Assembly: GCF_000165425.1 (NCBI RefSeq)
Contig: NW_001799030.1
Span: forward strand, 124,001-188,000
Direction: 5' to 3'
Origin: Paramecium tetraurelia
Lineage: Eukaryota > Ciliophora > Oligohymenophorea > Peniculida > Parameciidae
DNA: 64,000 nucleotides
Of this stretch, positions 49,812 through 62,162 are shown in pieces. The translations under genes were made by a program, and so were the position numbers. A model generated the notes under the pieces. It was not told the DNA's origin. It was given only the letters and a program-made list of their open reading frames with translations, and searched no databases. Numbering within the stretch: position 1 is the first letter of the stretch; the number at the start of each line of letters is the position of its first letter.

Positions 49812-51019
49812 ATGGGAACTTGTTGTGGTACCTAAGGACCACATACTGGGAGTCTTTTTGAATTCTCCACTCTCACATATTACTCTCGTAATGCGATTAT
49901 TATTTAGAGAGCATATCGAAGTATTCGTTTGATTAATCTCTTAGAGTGGAAACACAAAAAAGAAGAATAGGAGAATCGTCTAATCATCACCATTGATAGT
50001 CAGCATAGCAATGAACCTCCTCCATAAGAAACTGTTGTAATTGATAAACCAGTCGAAGTTGTTGAATAGATTGTATTTTCAATAATCATCCTAGATTGAT
50101 CATTCCCCTTAAAATGCTATTAAGGTAGATCGCAAATGTAGTGAATATTCAACAATCGTAAGTAATCTCATCTTTAGAATTGGTAATTTTAATTACAAGG
50201 AATATGCAAAATAACTGAGTTACACAGACGAAGAACTCGCATTGCCTCATCTGGATCCCTTTCAACTATAAGATGGCACTGTGTATGTTGGTTAATGGAA
50301 ATTGGGATTGCGTCATTGTAAAGGTAGAGCAATCTTCCAGGATAAGAGCATCTACGAGGGCTTCTGGAAAGATGATTAGATGTGGGGATATGGCAGACTT
50401 ATTTTAGGAACAGGAGACTATTATGAAGGTGAATTTTTAAGGAATATGGCCAATGGGAAAGGCAAACAAGTTACTACCTTAGGATATATGTATGAGGGTG
50501 ATTGGGTGAATGACAAACAGTAGGGTGAAGGCATCGAACAATATCCGGATGGTACGAATTTCAAAGGAAAGTTCGTTGATGGTATGAAGACGGGTTTTGG
50601 AGAATTTCACTTTTAAGATGGGTCAAGGTTATTAATTAGATCAATATGTTTAGTTATGTTGGACAAATCATAGAAAATAAATTTAATGGGAAAGGTGTCT
50701 TTAAATTTGCTGATGGTAGACAATATGAAGGACAATGGAAGAATAATCAGATGGATGGGTATGGTACATTCACATGGCCTGATGGGAGATAGTATGATGG
50801 ATATGTAACTGTTTCTGATATCCCTCTTAGTATGTCAAGGATAAGAAACAAGGCTTTGGAGACTTTACTTACCAGGATGGGTCTATGTACAAGGGGAATT
50901 GGTTTGAAGGGAGGGAACATGGAAATGGCACATTTTATTCGAAAAGCGGACTGTGTAGAGAGGGGGAGTGGTTGAATGGCAAACGAGTGAAATGGCTGGG
51001 CCAGTATTAGACAGCTTGA
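49812..51019 (+). CDS. MORN-repeat protein with N-terminal acylation motif
   Basis: Four exons (49812-50072, 50095-50627, 50654-50804, 50831-51019) with introns of 22, 26 and 26 nt encode 377 residues. The protein starts MGTCCGTQ: Gly2 with Cys4 and Cys5 is a myristoylation plus palmitoylation pattern. The second half is about eight MORN units, for example YVGQWKLGLRHCKGRAIF, YEGFWKDDQMWGYGRL, YEGDWVNDKQQGEGI, YEGQWKNNQMDGYGTF and YKGNWFEGREHGNGTF. MORN arrays bind membranes and scaffold cortical or ciliary structures. Together with the acylation motif this suggests a protein at the cell cortex or ciliary membrane. Confidence 0.88.
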
Positions 51020-51068
51020 GGATTTTGATACTTAATTAATATATATTTATAATTTTGCTGTTAAAATT

Positions 51069-52087
51069 ATGTGGCAAAATGCTAATTCTGTGCTGTCAAA
51101 TATTACAAATAGTTATGAAAACACTAGAGGTTTTGATTGTTTAGAGAAGAGGAAGCCAATGGAGGAGTGTATTGAAGAAGAGACAAGAAATAATTACAGT
51201 GAGGAGGAAGACATGAGCAAGGACTAGACCAAGGAATTCGATCCTACTTAATGGAGTTTGGGTAGGTTTGAGATGGGTCGATACTTAGGTAATGGTAAAT
51301 TTGGACATGTGTATTTGGCGAGGTAAACACTTTTGTTTATATCCAATTAGAGAGCGTGAGAGCAAATTCATCTTAGCTTTAAAGGTAATCAGCAAAAGAC
51401 AATTGAACCTATGCCAATTAACAGGTTCCTTGACCAGAGAAGTCGAAATTCTAAGTCATTTGAAACATCCAAATATTATTGGGTTTTATGGTTTTTTTTA
51501 GACGGAAAAAAGAGTGTATTTGATGTTGGAATGGGCTCCCTTGGGAGATCTGTATGGATTGATGAAGAAGTAGACAAATAGAAGATTCACTGAAGAGATG
51601 GCATCAAAAATTATTAGGTAAATCACTGAGGCTATTGGATACATGCATTCGATGAATGTGATCCATCGGGATCTGAAGCCAGAAAATATCCTATGTTTCA
51701 ATAATGAGATCTTCAAGATATCTGATTTCGGATGGAGTGTGCACACTCCCTCGAATAGAAGGAAGACGTTATGTGGCACTCTAGATTATTTGTGTCCAGA
51801 GATGATCAATTACCAATCCCATGACAATCGGGTGGATGTGTGGACTATTGGCGTGTTGGCTTATGAGTTGGTAGTAGGTATTGACTCTATCTCATTATTC
51901 AGGCAGACCTCCCTTTGAGTCTCACAATGAACAAGATACAAAAAAGAAGATCATGAATCTGATGTTCTAGTTTCCCAATTGGAGCAGCAAAGACTTCCAA
52001 AATTTCGTGAAGGGGATTCTCTAGCATGATTGCAATAAGAGACCTTCAATCACTCAAATATTGAATCATCCTTGGATCACCAAATGA
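51069..52087 (+). CDS. Aurora-family protein kinase
   Basis: Exons 51069-51322, 51351-51877 and 51903-52087 with introns of 28 and 25 nt encode 321 residues. An acidic leader (~60 residues) is followed by the kinase domain: [18 protein letters not shown] (P-loop), ALKVISK (Lys), [31 protein letters not shown] (HRD), [20 protein letters not shown] (DFG plus the Aurora-type activation loop), [29 protein letters not shown] and [12 protein letters not shown]. DFGWSVHxPSxRRxT is diagnostic of Aurora kinases. They act in mitosis and cytokinesis, and in ciliates also at basal bodies. The phosphorylated Thr in RRKT is present. It lies 50 bp downstream of the MORN gene. Confidence 0.93.
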
Positions 52088-52135
52088 CTTTTATAAATAA
52101 TTAATATATAAATTTAATTATTATATATAAATCTA

Positions 52136-52638
52136 ATGGTACTATTGTGCAATATTATTTGTAGATCAGATTTATTTTACTTTAGAATAGACAGGGCAAA
52201 ACCAGATTATCCAAGTGGTATGTCTACTATGACGATGCTGAAAAAGTTAAATTACAAAACGAAGTCCATCGATTGATTGTTTGCAGAGACACCAAGCACA
52301 CTAATTTTCTTGAAGTACGCATCCCTATTCATTGCCATAGTTCAGGAATTACAAGATCATTTATAAGAGATATGCTGGCTTGTTTTTTGCTTTGTGTGTT
52401 GATGTCTCAGACAATGAACTCACCATGCTTGAATTAATACACCTTTACGTTGAAGTCCTTGACAAATACTTTGGAAACGTATGCGAATTGGACATCGTCT
52501 TCAACTTTAACAAAGTAACAATTATCATAATCCAAGGCATACTCTATTATTGATGAGATGATTGTTGGTGGGGAAATTATCGAAACCTCTAAGTAAGTCA
52601 TAATTAATGCTGTCAAGAATATTGAATTATTAGATTGA
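52136..52638 (+). CDS. AP2S1: AP-2 clathrin adaptor sigma subunit
   Basis: Four exons (52136-52138, 52165-52314, 52341-52514, 52537-52638) with introns of 26, 26 and 22 nt encode 142 residues, exactly the usual AP-2 sigma length. Exon 1 is only the ATG. Exon 2 begins [19 protein letters not shown], the invariant start of sigma chains. Then follow [56 protein letters not shown] and [14 protein letters not shown]. The [20 protein letters not shown] region favours AP-2 over AP-1. In AP-2 sigma helps bind acidic-dileucine cargo at the plasma membrane during clathrin endocytosis. Confidence 0.93.
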
Positions 52639-52875
52639 TACATTTTAAGTCATTTATTCTTTCTCCATCATCCTCTATCCTTTCAAATTCTGCCCTCGCA
52701 TTATATGTTTCCGAAACAAATCAAATATTTTTTGATTTTTTATAATATAATATGTAATATTGGCTCTTACTTTTACGTCTATTGAAATAATTTAACTACT
52801 TATAGACTTAGGATTAGTGTACATAATATATAGTGATTGTACTTATCAACATCAATTATAATACTAAATTAATTA

Positions 52876-55800
52876 ATGAAAATCATCCTGTTATTTGCTG
52901 AATTAGTTATACTGTCGAAATAGGCTATAAAAGATGATTTAATAAACAATAGTTAGGCTGGGGTACTTTATTTAGAAAATGAAAATGTATTCTAATTTGA
53001 TAAAACATATGCAATATATGTAAATGGTGAGGATTTTAACGATATGAAAAATTATAGTGTTGATATATTAGAGGAGATTAGTATAGAAAAGAGGTAATTT
53101 AATGATTTAAATGGAAATGAGAAGATATTTAGTTTGAATAAGAATGGTGATGATGATATTGATATTATGTTATTAAAGAATGGAAGTATTGAATGTTTAT
53201 ATTAAATTAAGAATTACATTTAGGATGATCAAATAATTATGAAATCAAAAGAGTGTTAAATATTGTTAAATCACTAAGATTGCAATCAATTATATAAATT
53301 AGATTAAGACATCTATATAATTTAATGTAATTACAATTCAACTAATACTCTTATTTAAATTATCAATCAAACATAAATATTAGATCAAATTATACTTCCA
53401 ATTCAATCTAATTGTTAATCTGATTCCATATTCAATAATCATCAAACATTAATCATATTTAATAAATTATGTTAAACTACCATATTCCATTCCATCTCCA
53501 TCTCAAATCTATTAACCTTTTATAATCTTACTCAATATGACTTAAAAGATGATAATTCAATATAAGACTTTACTCCAAGTGCTTTGTTTAGTATGCACTT
53601 TTGTTCAAATGACTTAATCGATATCAACTTTCATAATCTTTTTATCACTTATATTTTACCTTAGAAGATAATTTCAAAAAAAAAGTATTTCACAAATGCA
53701 CATAAAATTGTGTAAAGGTTCTAGTCTTGTGAAAGTCATAGCAACTATGTCGAACTAAATGAGAACAGCAATTAACTTTTAGTTAGGAAAAAGACACTAA
53801 ATATAAGTACCTCATTTTATATCTAATCATACTGGATTAATTACTTGATGGTTTTTCATAAACAAGATGAATTAGTAGTACTTTTTAATAATAAAGTAAA
53901 ATAACACATAACCAATTCTTTTTAATACGTATTAGCTTTGACAGAGTTGCCCGTAATTTTTGCAATTAAGGAAAAATTAATGATCATATATAAGGTGAAT
54001 TATCCTTAACAATTTTTTACAGTATCTCAAGATTAGCACCTTTTAAAGAAAATAAGAATAAATACAGATTATGTTTTTCCTCCATCAGATTTATTTTATA
54101 GTACGATTGAAGTCTCGGCTAAATAAAATCTAAAATTTTTACTTCTAACTTCGAAAGCTACATATTTTATTCCAAAAATCAACAGTACAGTTTGCATTCA
54201 TCACAACATATTACAAAAAACAGATGCTTTTGAAATACTCGTTAGTTAAGAACAATCAAATTTTAACATCATTGAATAGAATGATAATATAAATTTCTGC
54301 ATGGTGCAATTAATCTCTAAAGGGAAAGCTTTTGTTTTTGAAAATAAATATTAGAATATTGATATTATAATAACGTAACAAGATCAAATTTTATCAATAT
54401 ATACTTGTGAGAAGAATAAACTAAAACATTTTAATAAAATATTGATTTAAAAGAATTACAGAGATATTTTATCATTTCCCCATTCTTTTTAACTGGTTAT
54501 CATTTACTATTATAAAATTGAATTCATAGAATTTTAAAACTTATAAGTTATTTAATCTACACAACACTTTGATAAAAAGATTTTAAATTATTATTAAAAT
54601 TATGAATAAATAAATATCTTATTCGAAGATTGTACAAAGGCCGATGCAAATATCAGAGTTAGAGATATATAGGCCATTTTTTAAGATAAGTATCCGTTTG
54701 ATTGTAAGCTCAGTCTTTAGTTTATATTTAATGAAATATTTATCACTTAAGATAAAATGCTATGTTTCCCAATTAAGGGCTTTAGGAGAAAGCTGGTTAA
54801 TTTGGAAGGTTAGAAAAATATCATGACAATTGTACTCAGACAATTTTTGATTTTAGTAAAGTAGGTGGAAGATGAATACTAATTGAATTTATTTCACATA
54901 AGCAAGACGGAGGCAATTTTCTTATATAATCTACCGACTTATGATTTCCAAATCAAAGATTAAATATCATATTAAATTTTTGAATACTTCCTTATTATCA
55001 GGGCTTAGAAGTAAGATAAAAATTATTTATTGACTTATGATGTAAGTAAAACAGCTTTGTTATCTCTTATTCGAATTACATAGATTGATCAATATGAAAC
55101 CTTTTTTTAAATCATATCTTCAGATTCGTTCCTGTATTATTTTTAAGACAAATTTAGAATCAAAAACATAGCCATTAGTTGTTTCAATAATATTCCTAAA
55201 GTTATAAATGGCACGTTTATATTAAATTAAGAATTTCAATTTTAAATTATTTCTTAAATTAATAAAGAAATTTTACCCTTTAAACTTGAACTCATTTCTA
55301 TTAGTGATGATTACAATTTAAGGATACTTAAATAAGAACAAACCATAATCTCCAAAAATACAATCAATTTAAGGAACATACATGGTAACATAGAGAAGAT
55401 TGAAATTTTACCATTAGACGATTATTAAATAATATATCCAATAACATTTACTGATGTGCATAAAGATTTTACTTTTTACGAATAAGGAATATGTTATGAT
55501 TAGTCAAAAAGACTTATCATTAATTGTTTTGATGACCATCAATACTATATATAAGATAATACCATAGAAGTAATCCTCAATGTTGGTTATGCTAAGGATA
55601 AAACTTTTTATCAAGTTTTTTATTAATCAATAACAGGAAATATTAATTTTATGACAATTAATATCAAATTAGATGAAGTTTATTATGAAATCAAACAAAC
55701 CGCAATCCCAGATAATTATTACAAAGACTTATACAGTATTAATTTATTATTATTAAGATTCTAAAATTAAAAAAATCTAAACAACATAAAATCTATCAAC

Positions 55801-56698
55801 TTTTGAGCTCTTTTATTAAAATAATTTGTTTACATACAACAACATTTATGCCGAATAATTAAGAGAAGCTTTTAAAGATAATACTCTTTTGGAGGTAGCT
55901 TATTTAATTGATTCTACATTTCTTTTTCTTTCCAAATAATCACCACAAAATATAATTATGAAGTTTATTGTAATTACTGAAGAGAATGAAAAAGAAATTA
56001 AATGTGATATTAGATTATAGTATCAAGTAAAATTAAATGAAATAATTCCAGAAAGTTTAATAAACATGTTATATTATTAAACAACGAGTTTAAAAATATT
56101 TGAAGTTCAAATTGAATAAGAAGTAATTCATTTTCAAATCGGTGTTTTTTTTCTTGAGTATTTTTCTATTTTGATTTCATATGAAATGGATATCAATTTT
56201 TAATCAATGCCGAAAGTAGAAAATACTGCAATATTGAGATATTAGAAGGATTTTTCATTAGAAAGGCCGCTCTTTGTTGATAATAATATTACCCTGTTGA
56301 TTTTGGATTTCAATAAAATTGAGTTTGTTTATGTATATGATACTCGTAGAAAACAAGCCTAAAACAATATTGATAGTATTTAGAGATTTGAAAATAACCA
56401 TTTTACAGGAATGGAAAGGTTTAATTAATCTCACTATTTACTTAAATCTATGGTTAGAATCTAATTTATCACTCTTGATGAACTGAAATTCACTTGTTAA
56501 AATGAGTGCAAACCTATTCAATCTATATAACTTAGTAATTAAGTATCAAAAATCTCAATAGAAATTTCAAATTTTGAGTATAACAAAATATCTAGTCTAG
56601 AAGTAAGGAAAGTAGAAGTTTGCATTATTATAACTATATTTATACTTATTTTACTAATTCTAAGGTTTTCAAGGAGAAAAAATGTATAAAAGAGTTGA
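52876..56698 (+). CDS. Very large predicted type I membrane protein (family member B)
   Basis: Exon 1 (52876-55735) and exon 2 (55758-56698) with a 22-nt intron encode 1266 residues. It begins with a signal-like segment (MKIILLFAELVIL). It continues as a long Asn/Ile/Gln-rich ectodomain with beta-type periodicity and ends with a strong membrane helix (VCIIITIFILILLILRF) and a short basic tail (SRRKN). The pre-membrane block shared with A and D is present: PLFVDNNITLLIL, VYDTRR, IDSIQRF, MERFNQSHYLL, CQNECKP, LSNQVSKISIEI. Codons ~59-225 lie in a 500-bp tract nearly identical to gene D. Function unknown; no domain recognised. Confidence 0.76.
53050..53549 (+). repeat. 500-bp near-identical tract, copy 1 (in gene B)
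   Basis: Direct repeat of 57070-57569, 4020 bp apart. All 500 positions match except one (T at 53529, A at 57549), and that change is in the third position of a Leu codon. The tract lies in frame in both genes. The sequences diverge sharply on both sides, which suggests recent gene conversion rather than whole-gene duplication. An assembly chimera is the main alternative. Confidence 0.95.
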
Positions 56699-56901
56699 AT
56701 TATGAATTTATATATTTTATTTGCTTAAAGCTAATTTTGTATATCTAATAGATTTATTATTGTATATCTGAATGCATTGACATTGTTTTGAATGAAATAA
56801 CTATAATATTAAATTAAGTTATAACCTAAACATAGAAATCTCAAAAATTACAATAACTACTTAAGTTAATTTTTATTCAGTATTAAATAAACAAGTTTTA
56901 T

Positions 56902-59900
56902 ATGTTCTTAAAAATATTTTTGCTTATAAAGATAACTTTATGTTAGAGTGTAACCACCTTATTAAAGGAGATGAACTATAATATTTTTCCTGACGAGAAG
57001 ATCTTTGTAAAAAATGAATAGTATGCAATAAATATTAATGATGATAATCTAGAAAAAATTCATATGAATAATTATAGTGTTGATATATTAGAGGAGATTA
57101 GTATAGAAAAGAGGTAATTTAATGATTTAAATGGAAATGAGAAGATATTTAGTTTGAATAAGAATGGTGATGATGATATTGATATTATGTTATTAAAGAA
57201 TGGAAGTATTGAATGTTTATATTAAATTAAGAATTACATTTAGGATGATCAAATAATTATGAAATCAAAAGAGTGTTAAATATTGTTAAATCACTAAGAT
57301 TGCAATCAATTATATAAATTAGATTAAGACATCTATATAATTTAATGTAATTACAATTCAACTAATACTCTTATTTAAATTATCAATCAAACATAAATAT
57401 TAGATCAAATTATACTTCCAATTCAATCTAATTGTTAATCTGATTCCATATTCAATAATCATCAAACATTAATCATATTTAATAAATTATGTTAAACTAC
57501 CATATTCCATTCCATCTCCATCTCAAATCTATTAACCTTTTATAATCTAACTCAATATGACTTAAAAGAGGGGGAAGGACTTACTCAAACTACTTAATAA
57601 TTGATAGATATTTAGTTTATCTCTCAATTCGAATTAGCTATAGGGTACACTAATTGTATAGTTTTTTTTTTTCTCAAAGCACAGGGTTTGTCATTTGACA
57701 TTAAAAATCAGTAGTTTTAAATTAAAGCATTTTACGTAACCAATAAACCATCCATCAAAATATTGGTTGAAATAGATCAGAACAATTAATAATTGTATTT
57801 GAATAAACAATAATTGAATTTCAGTAGTATTGGATTTTAAAAGGTTCTTTTAGTTAAAAAATATTTTTATTTGTTTCACTTTACAGATAAAATATTTGTT
57901 TAATTCAAAAAAATGTATTCAAATACAATATCCATCAATACCAAAAACTTGGTTTAAATTGGTGAGTTACCCTATTTTATTGCATTATCAAATAAATAGT
58001 TAAGATTAATTAAATTGATCATGCCTAAATCTGTTGTATCTTATAAAAATTCTGATAAATTGTTAGTAATTTAAACTTTGTAAACATAATTTCCTAGTTT
58101 CATCCTTAATCTAAAATTATTTGATCGACATAATCCAATCTAATACTTTCCAACAAAAAAATTATATCTTGATTTAATTAATTATTACAGGGATAATTAA
58201 TTAATATGCTTATCATATATGAAATTTCAAAGAACTCTTCCAATATAAATAACATAGATAATGGAGATGGATAATAGATAAATAGCTGCAGATGATTACT
58301 CAATAGAAATTACATCGAGTTTGAATTTAAATGGAATCCCAACGAATTATAAATTTCTTTTTCTACACAAGTTTTAAAAGGATTAATTGGTTTATGTAAT
58401 AATTGAAGAAAATACTATTATTCAATTTATATTTTATGATAATGGAAAGTCTTTCAAAACACATAAATTTGTTTTACTTGCTAATTTGATAGACATTTTT
58501 ATTAATAGATAATAAATATTAATAACAATAGTTTATGAAAAGTCAATTGAAATTTATTAATTAACATTTGGTGACATACAAAGGAAACTGCATTAAACAA
58601 AAATGAAGATAATTGCAGCAAGATAACTAAATTATTTTGTATATTATTTACTTGAAAATTGTAATAAGGTTGCAATAAGATTGTAATCAAATGATATCAA
58701 CTTTGAAATGTTAAAGTATATTTTTGATTGTAAAAGTTCTCTTTAATTTATAAAAGAAGATGTTTATATAGATAGTCATTCTATAAGTTTGAAACATAGG
58801 ATGTCTTTTTACGTTCAAAAATTAACTTTAAAAGAGCAGGTAATTGAAGTAAGAAATATACTAACAGATCATCTTCTGCTGTTCACTTGTTATAAAAATA
58901 AATAGTATGTTAAATTATATCAAGTTAATTTGGATGAAGTTTTCTAACTTTACACTCTACCCACATATAATTATTCTATCGAGTTCCCATTTTACTATCG
59001 AATAGAGAAGTCAATTTTAATGATTAAAGCAAGAAATTCTAGCTAAGCTTTCTTTATATTGATTTATGATGTCTAAAAAACAGCAGTTGAATGCTTGATT
59101 TAAATTACGGAAATTGATGAGGAAGAAAGATTTCCATTTGATTTTGTTAACGAGGGCGAATATTTTTTTTAATTTTAGGAATAACTTAAAATACAACCTT
59201 TGCATCAACCATGTTTTTACTTCAAACCAGTTTAAGATAGTTTAGACTTTATTTATGATAAACCTCTAAAAATTATAACTTACTCATAAATTAGCAATTA
59301 ATATGTAGATCTAGAATTCCATCTTATTATTATTAACAAGAATTATACATTATAATAATTGAATTTGAGTAAGAAGATATTAACAGGGAATATTGTTAAC
59401 GTAGATAATATTTTTGGAACTGTTGAAAAAGTTGAGATTATTGGAACAGAAAATATATTAGTAAATTTACCACTTACGTTTAACAATTGTTCCAAGATTT
59501 GTCTTTATTATGGATATGGCGTTTGTGTTAATAGATCATCTATTATAAAAAATATATTTGATTAAAGCATATCTATATCACGCTCTTAATATACAGAATC
59601 TCCCATTTTCTATGTTGGATTTAATCCAGATGATTGCATTCATGCAATTTACATAAAGGGTAATGATTCTCTATTACTGAATCAATTTAATTTTTGCAAT
59701 TAGAATTAATCGTTACTTTAGAATTACAAAGTCTTAACCAACATTGAAAGTAATATTACAATATATTTTAGCATTAAGAAATTTCAGATAAATTTAAGAT
59801 TTACAGATAGCTGGTCATTTCTTCGATAATTCCTATTTTAGTTTTAAATAAAAGAAATTGCTTGATAACAAACTCTAAGATTCATTCAGATAAGTTACCT

Positions 59901-60730
59901 TTGATTTTTTTGACGCCATCAAGATCAATAATTCCACTTACTTAACTCTAAATGTAAAGTTATAGTTGTTTGAACTCAGACTCATAGATTTTATTCTAAT
60001 AGGAGACCAAGCTTAATCTGATATCATTTTCTATAAATATTATGTATTGAATGACATGATTGATGATACTCATCTGAAATTCCATTAAGTGGTCTTTAAA
60101 ACAATTTACATCTATTAAATTATCAACAACATTAATCAAATTGAAATCCTGTTTATTGTTTTTTTTAAACACCATCTGGCTTATTTAATGAAATTAACAT
60201 TTGATTAGAATAATTTAGATCAGATGAAATTAGTCTAATAGGGAATGATAAGATACAATTAGGATGCAATATTTGAGAAGTTACTCTTTATTGATAATGA
60301 TTACATTGTTGCAGCCTTTAAATTTGATGAAGATACATTTATTAATGTATTTGATATCAGTGTTTTATCAAAAACTAAAAATATAGACAGTATTTAAAAG
60401 TTGAGAGATAATAATTATACCCATATTGAAAGATACAACGCAACACATTTTGTAATTGTTGAGAGTGTAAGCTAATCTTATCATTAAGTTCATTTAATTA
60501 GAATTAATAAGTTAGGACTTGAATGTTAGGAATAATGCAATGGAACTGCTTATTTAAAGTTAAGTAATAAAGTATCACAACTTTTAATTGAAATTAATTT
60601 TTCGCCTGAATAAAATATTCAAAAGGGTTCTTTAATCATTATCCTTCTCATTATTAATTTTATTTCTATCTTGAATAGATTGTGGTGTAAAAAAAAGGAT
60701 AAAAAGAAGAAGGTAATCTTGAGTAATTGA
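56902..60730 (+). CDS. Very large predicted type I membrane protein (family member D)
   Basis: Exon 1 (56902-59813) and exon 2 (59842-60730), with a 28-nt intron that has an unusual 5' GTCATT, encode 1266 residues, the same length as member B. The signal-like start is MFLKIFLLIKITLC. The ectodomain is Asn/Ile/Tyr-rich and without known motifs. The C-terminal helix is LIIILLIINFISILNRLW, with a Lys-rich tail (KKKDKKKK). The shared block reads KLLFIDNDYIVAAF, FDISVLSKTKNIDSIQKL, ERYNATHFVIVE, CQEQCNGT, LSNKVSQLLIEI. It lies 203 bp downstream of member B, same strand. It carries copy 2 of the 500-bp tract. Probably a surface or vesicle membrane protein; role unknown. Confidence 0.76.
57070..57569 (+). 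repeat. 500-bp near-identical tract, copy 2 (in gene D)
   Basis: Second copy of the tract at 53050-53549, same orientation and same reading frame, with one synonymous difference. It covers residues ~57-223 of member D. Upstream and downstream the two genes share only scattered protein-level similarity. Confidence 0.95.
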
Positions 60731-60965
60731 AAATATATTATTAATGATTAAATCATATTTTAAAATAATATTAATCATTTATTATATGAAAATGAAACTA
60801 ATACACTTTAGTTTATTACACCATCAATTTAAAAAGATCAATATAAATTCAACTAAAATATTATTTATATTAGACAACAAGAATGAAAGAATTTAATTAG
60901 GAACAACAATTTATCAAGTGTGTTTATTATATTTAATTTTAATTTATAATTTTAACGACAAACAA

Positions 60966-61638
60966 ATGAGTTCTGATGAAGAATAGGATAATTCAAATGA
61001 AGATTAGATCATCAATTTAATTTCTACCTTGCAACAGAAAAGTAACTAGTAATGAATATAAGGTTAGTAAAAACAAATCGAACAAATAATGGTTTAATGA
61101 AAACCAATAGAATAGGTGAATCAGAGAATTGGAATGAGATGAGAGAGACCTAAAAGGAAAAACGGAAGATAAACAATTTTGGGAATTCCAATGAATTTAG
61201 TTTACAAAGAGAATAGTCAAAGCACTCTAGTATATCAGAGAATTTGAGTGATTTCACAGTGAGAACTGATAAACCTGTAAAAGAATCCTAGTAGAAAACT
61301 TAATAAGCTTAAGTTCTTGAGAATAATGATATAGTAAGTGAATTTATTAATATAAGTTGGAATTGAAATAGAAGATGGACTATCTACTAAGTCAGAGGGA
61401 AAAGGATTAGGAGATGTTGGAGTAGATTAATGCGGGGTTAATGTTTCTGATCAGTCAGATTCCAAAGCCAAAACAGACAAATTCAATTGGAGTTTAGACT
61501 GTTAGTTAAAGGGAGAATTCTTAGAATTAATCTACACCTAAGGTGAAGAAAACAGCCCAATAAACTGTTTAACAAATGTTCTAAGAGCCAGATAGATATG
61601 CATTTCAAGAGATCAGAAACTTTTGCTTTAAGCGTTGA
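60966..61638 (+). CDS. Small coiled-coil protein, unknown
   Basis: Exons 60966-61041, 61068-61333 and 61357-61638 with introns of 26 and 23 nt encode 207 residues. The N-terminus is acidic (MSSDEEQDNSNEDQ), the middle polar and Ser/Asn/Gln-rich, and a heptad segment (ELKQKMDYLLSQREKDQEML) at about residues 115-140 should form a coiled coil. The end is basic and Gln-rich. No membrane segment, signal or known domain. The intron phases support the model. Confidence 0.6.
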
Positions 61639-61705
61639 TTTATGTTTAATTAAAGTATTTTATAAATTATCTTATGTGAATATATATATTAAAATATATT
61701 AAAAT

Positions 61706-62144
61706 ATGTCTTAGAAAAGTAAATTTTTTTAGTGGATTGATTACAGAGTTCGTATTACTTTAGGTGATGGACGTATGTTGGTTGGAACCTTTTTAGCTTT
61801 TGACAAGCATTTGAATGTGATTCTGAGTGAATGCGAAGAATACAGAATAAGAAAGCAAGGTAGAAGTTATTTGTAAGGTAGGAATCCACGAAATCGAAAC
61901 CAAAAGAACTTTGGGAATGATCATCGTAAGAGGCGATAATATAATATCATTATCAGCTGAAGCCCCTCCTCATCAACCTCCAAAGAAACAAGAATTATAA
62001 CCAGGACCAGGAAAAGCCCAACCAATAACAAGACAGGGAGTGACAGGAGCACCAAATATTGGTTTGATTTCATAACCTAAGGGAATGGGTTTACCTGGGT
62101 AATAAACTATGATGCCTGCAGGAATGAGTATGCCTCCGATGTGA
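61706..62144 (+). CDS. SNRPB: Spliceosomal Sm protein B/B'
   Basis: Exons 61706-61859 and 61882-62144 with a 22-nt intron encode 138 residues. Sm motif 1 is [36 protein letters not shown] in outline (positions ~10-45), and Sm2 reads [21 protein letters not shown] Gly/Pro/Met-rich tail follows (GMSMPPM), as in SmB. The protein is a core ring subunit of U1, U2, U4 and U5 snRNPs. The 5' splice choice (GTAGAA, 22 nt) is the only one that restores the Sm2 frame. The gene is convergent to the next gene; the stops are 18 bp apart. Confidence 0.92.
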
Positions 62145-62162
62145 AATAAAATAAAATTTAAA

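Noticed and set aside
52434..52643. Minus-strand 69-residue open frame with ATG
   Set aside because: It is antisense to AP-2 sigma exons 3 and 4, which are certain from homology.
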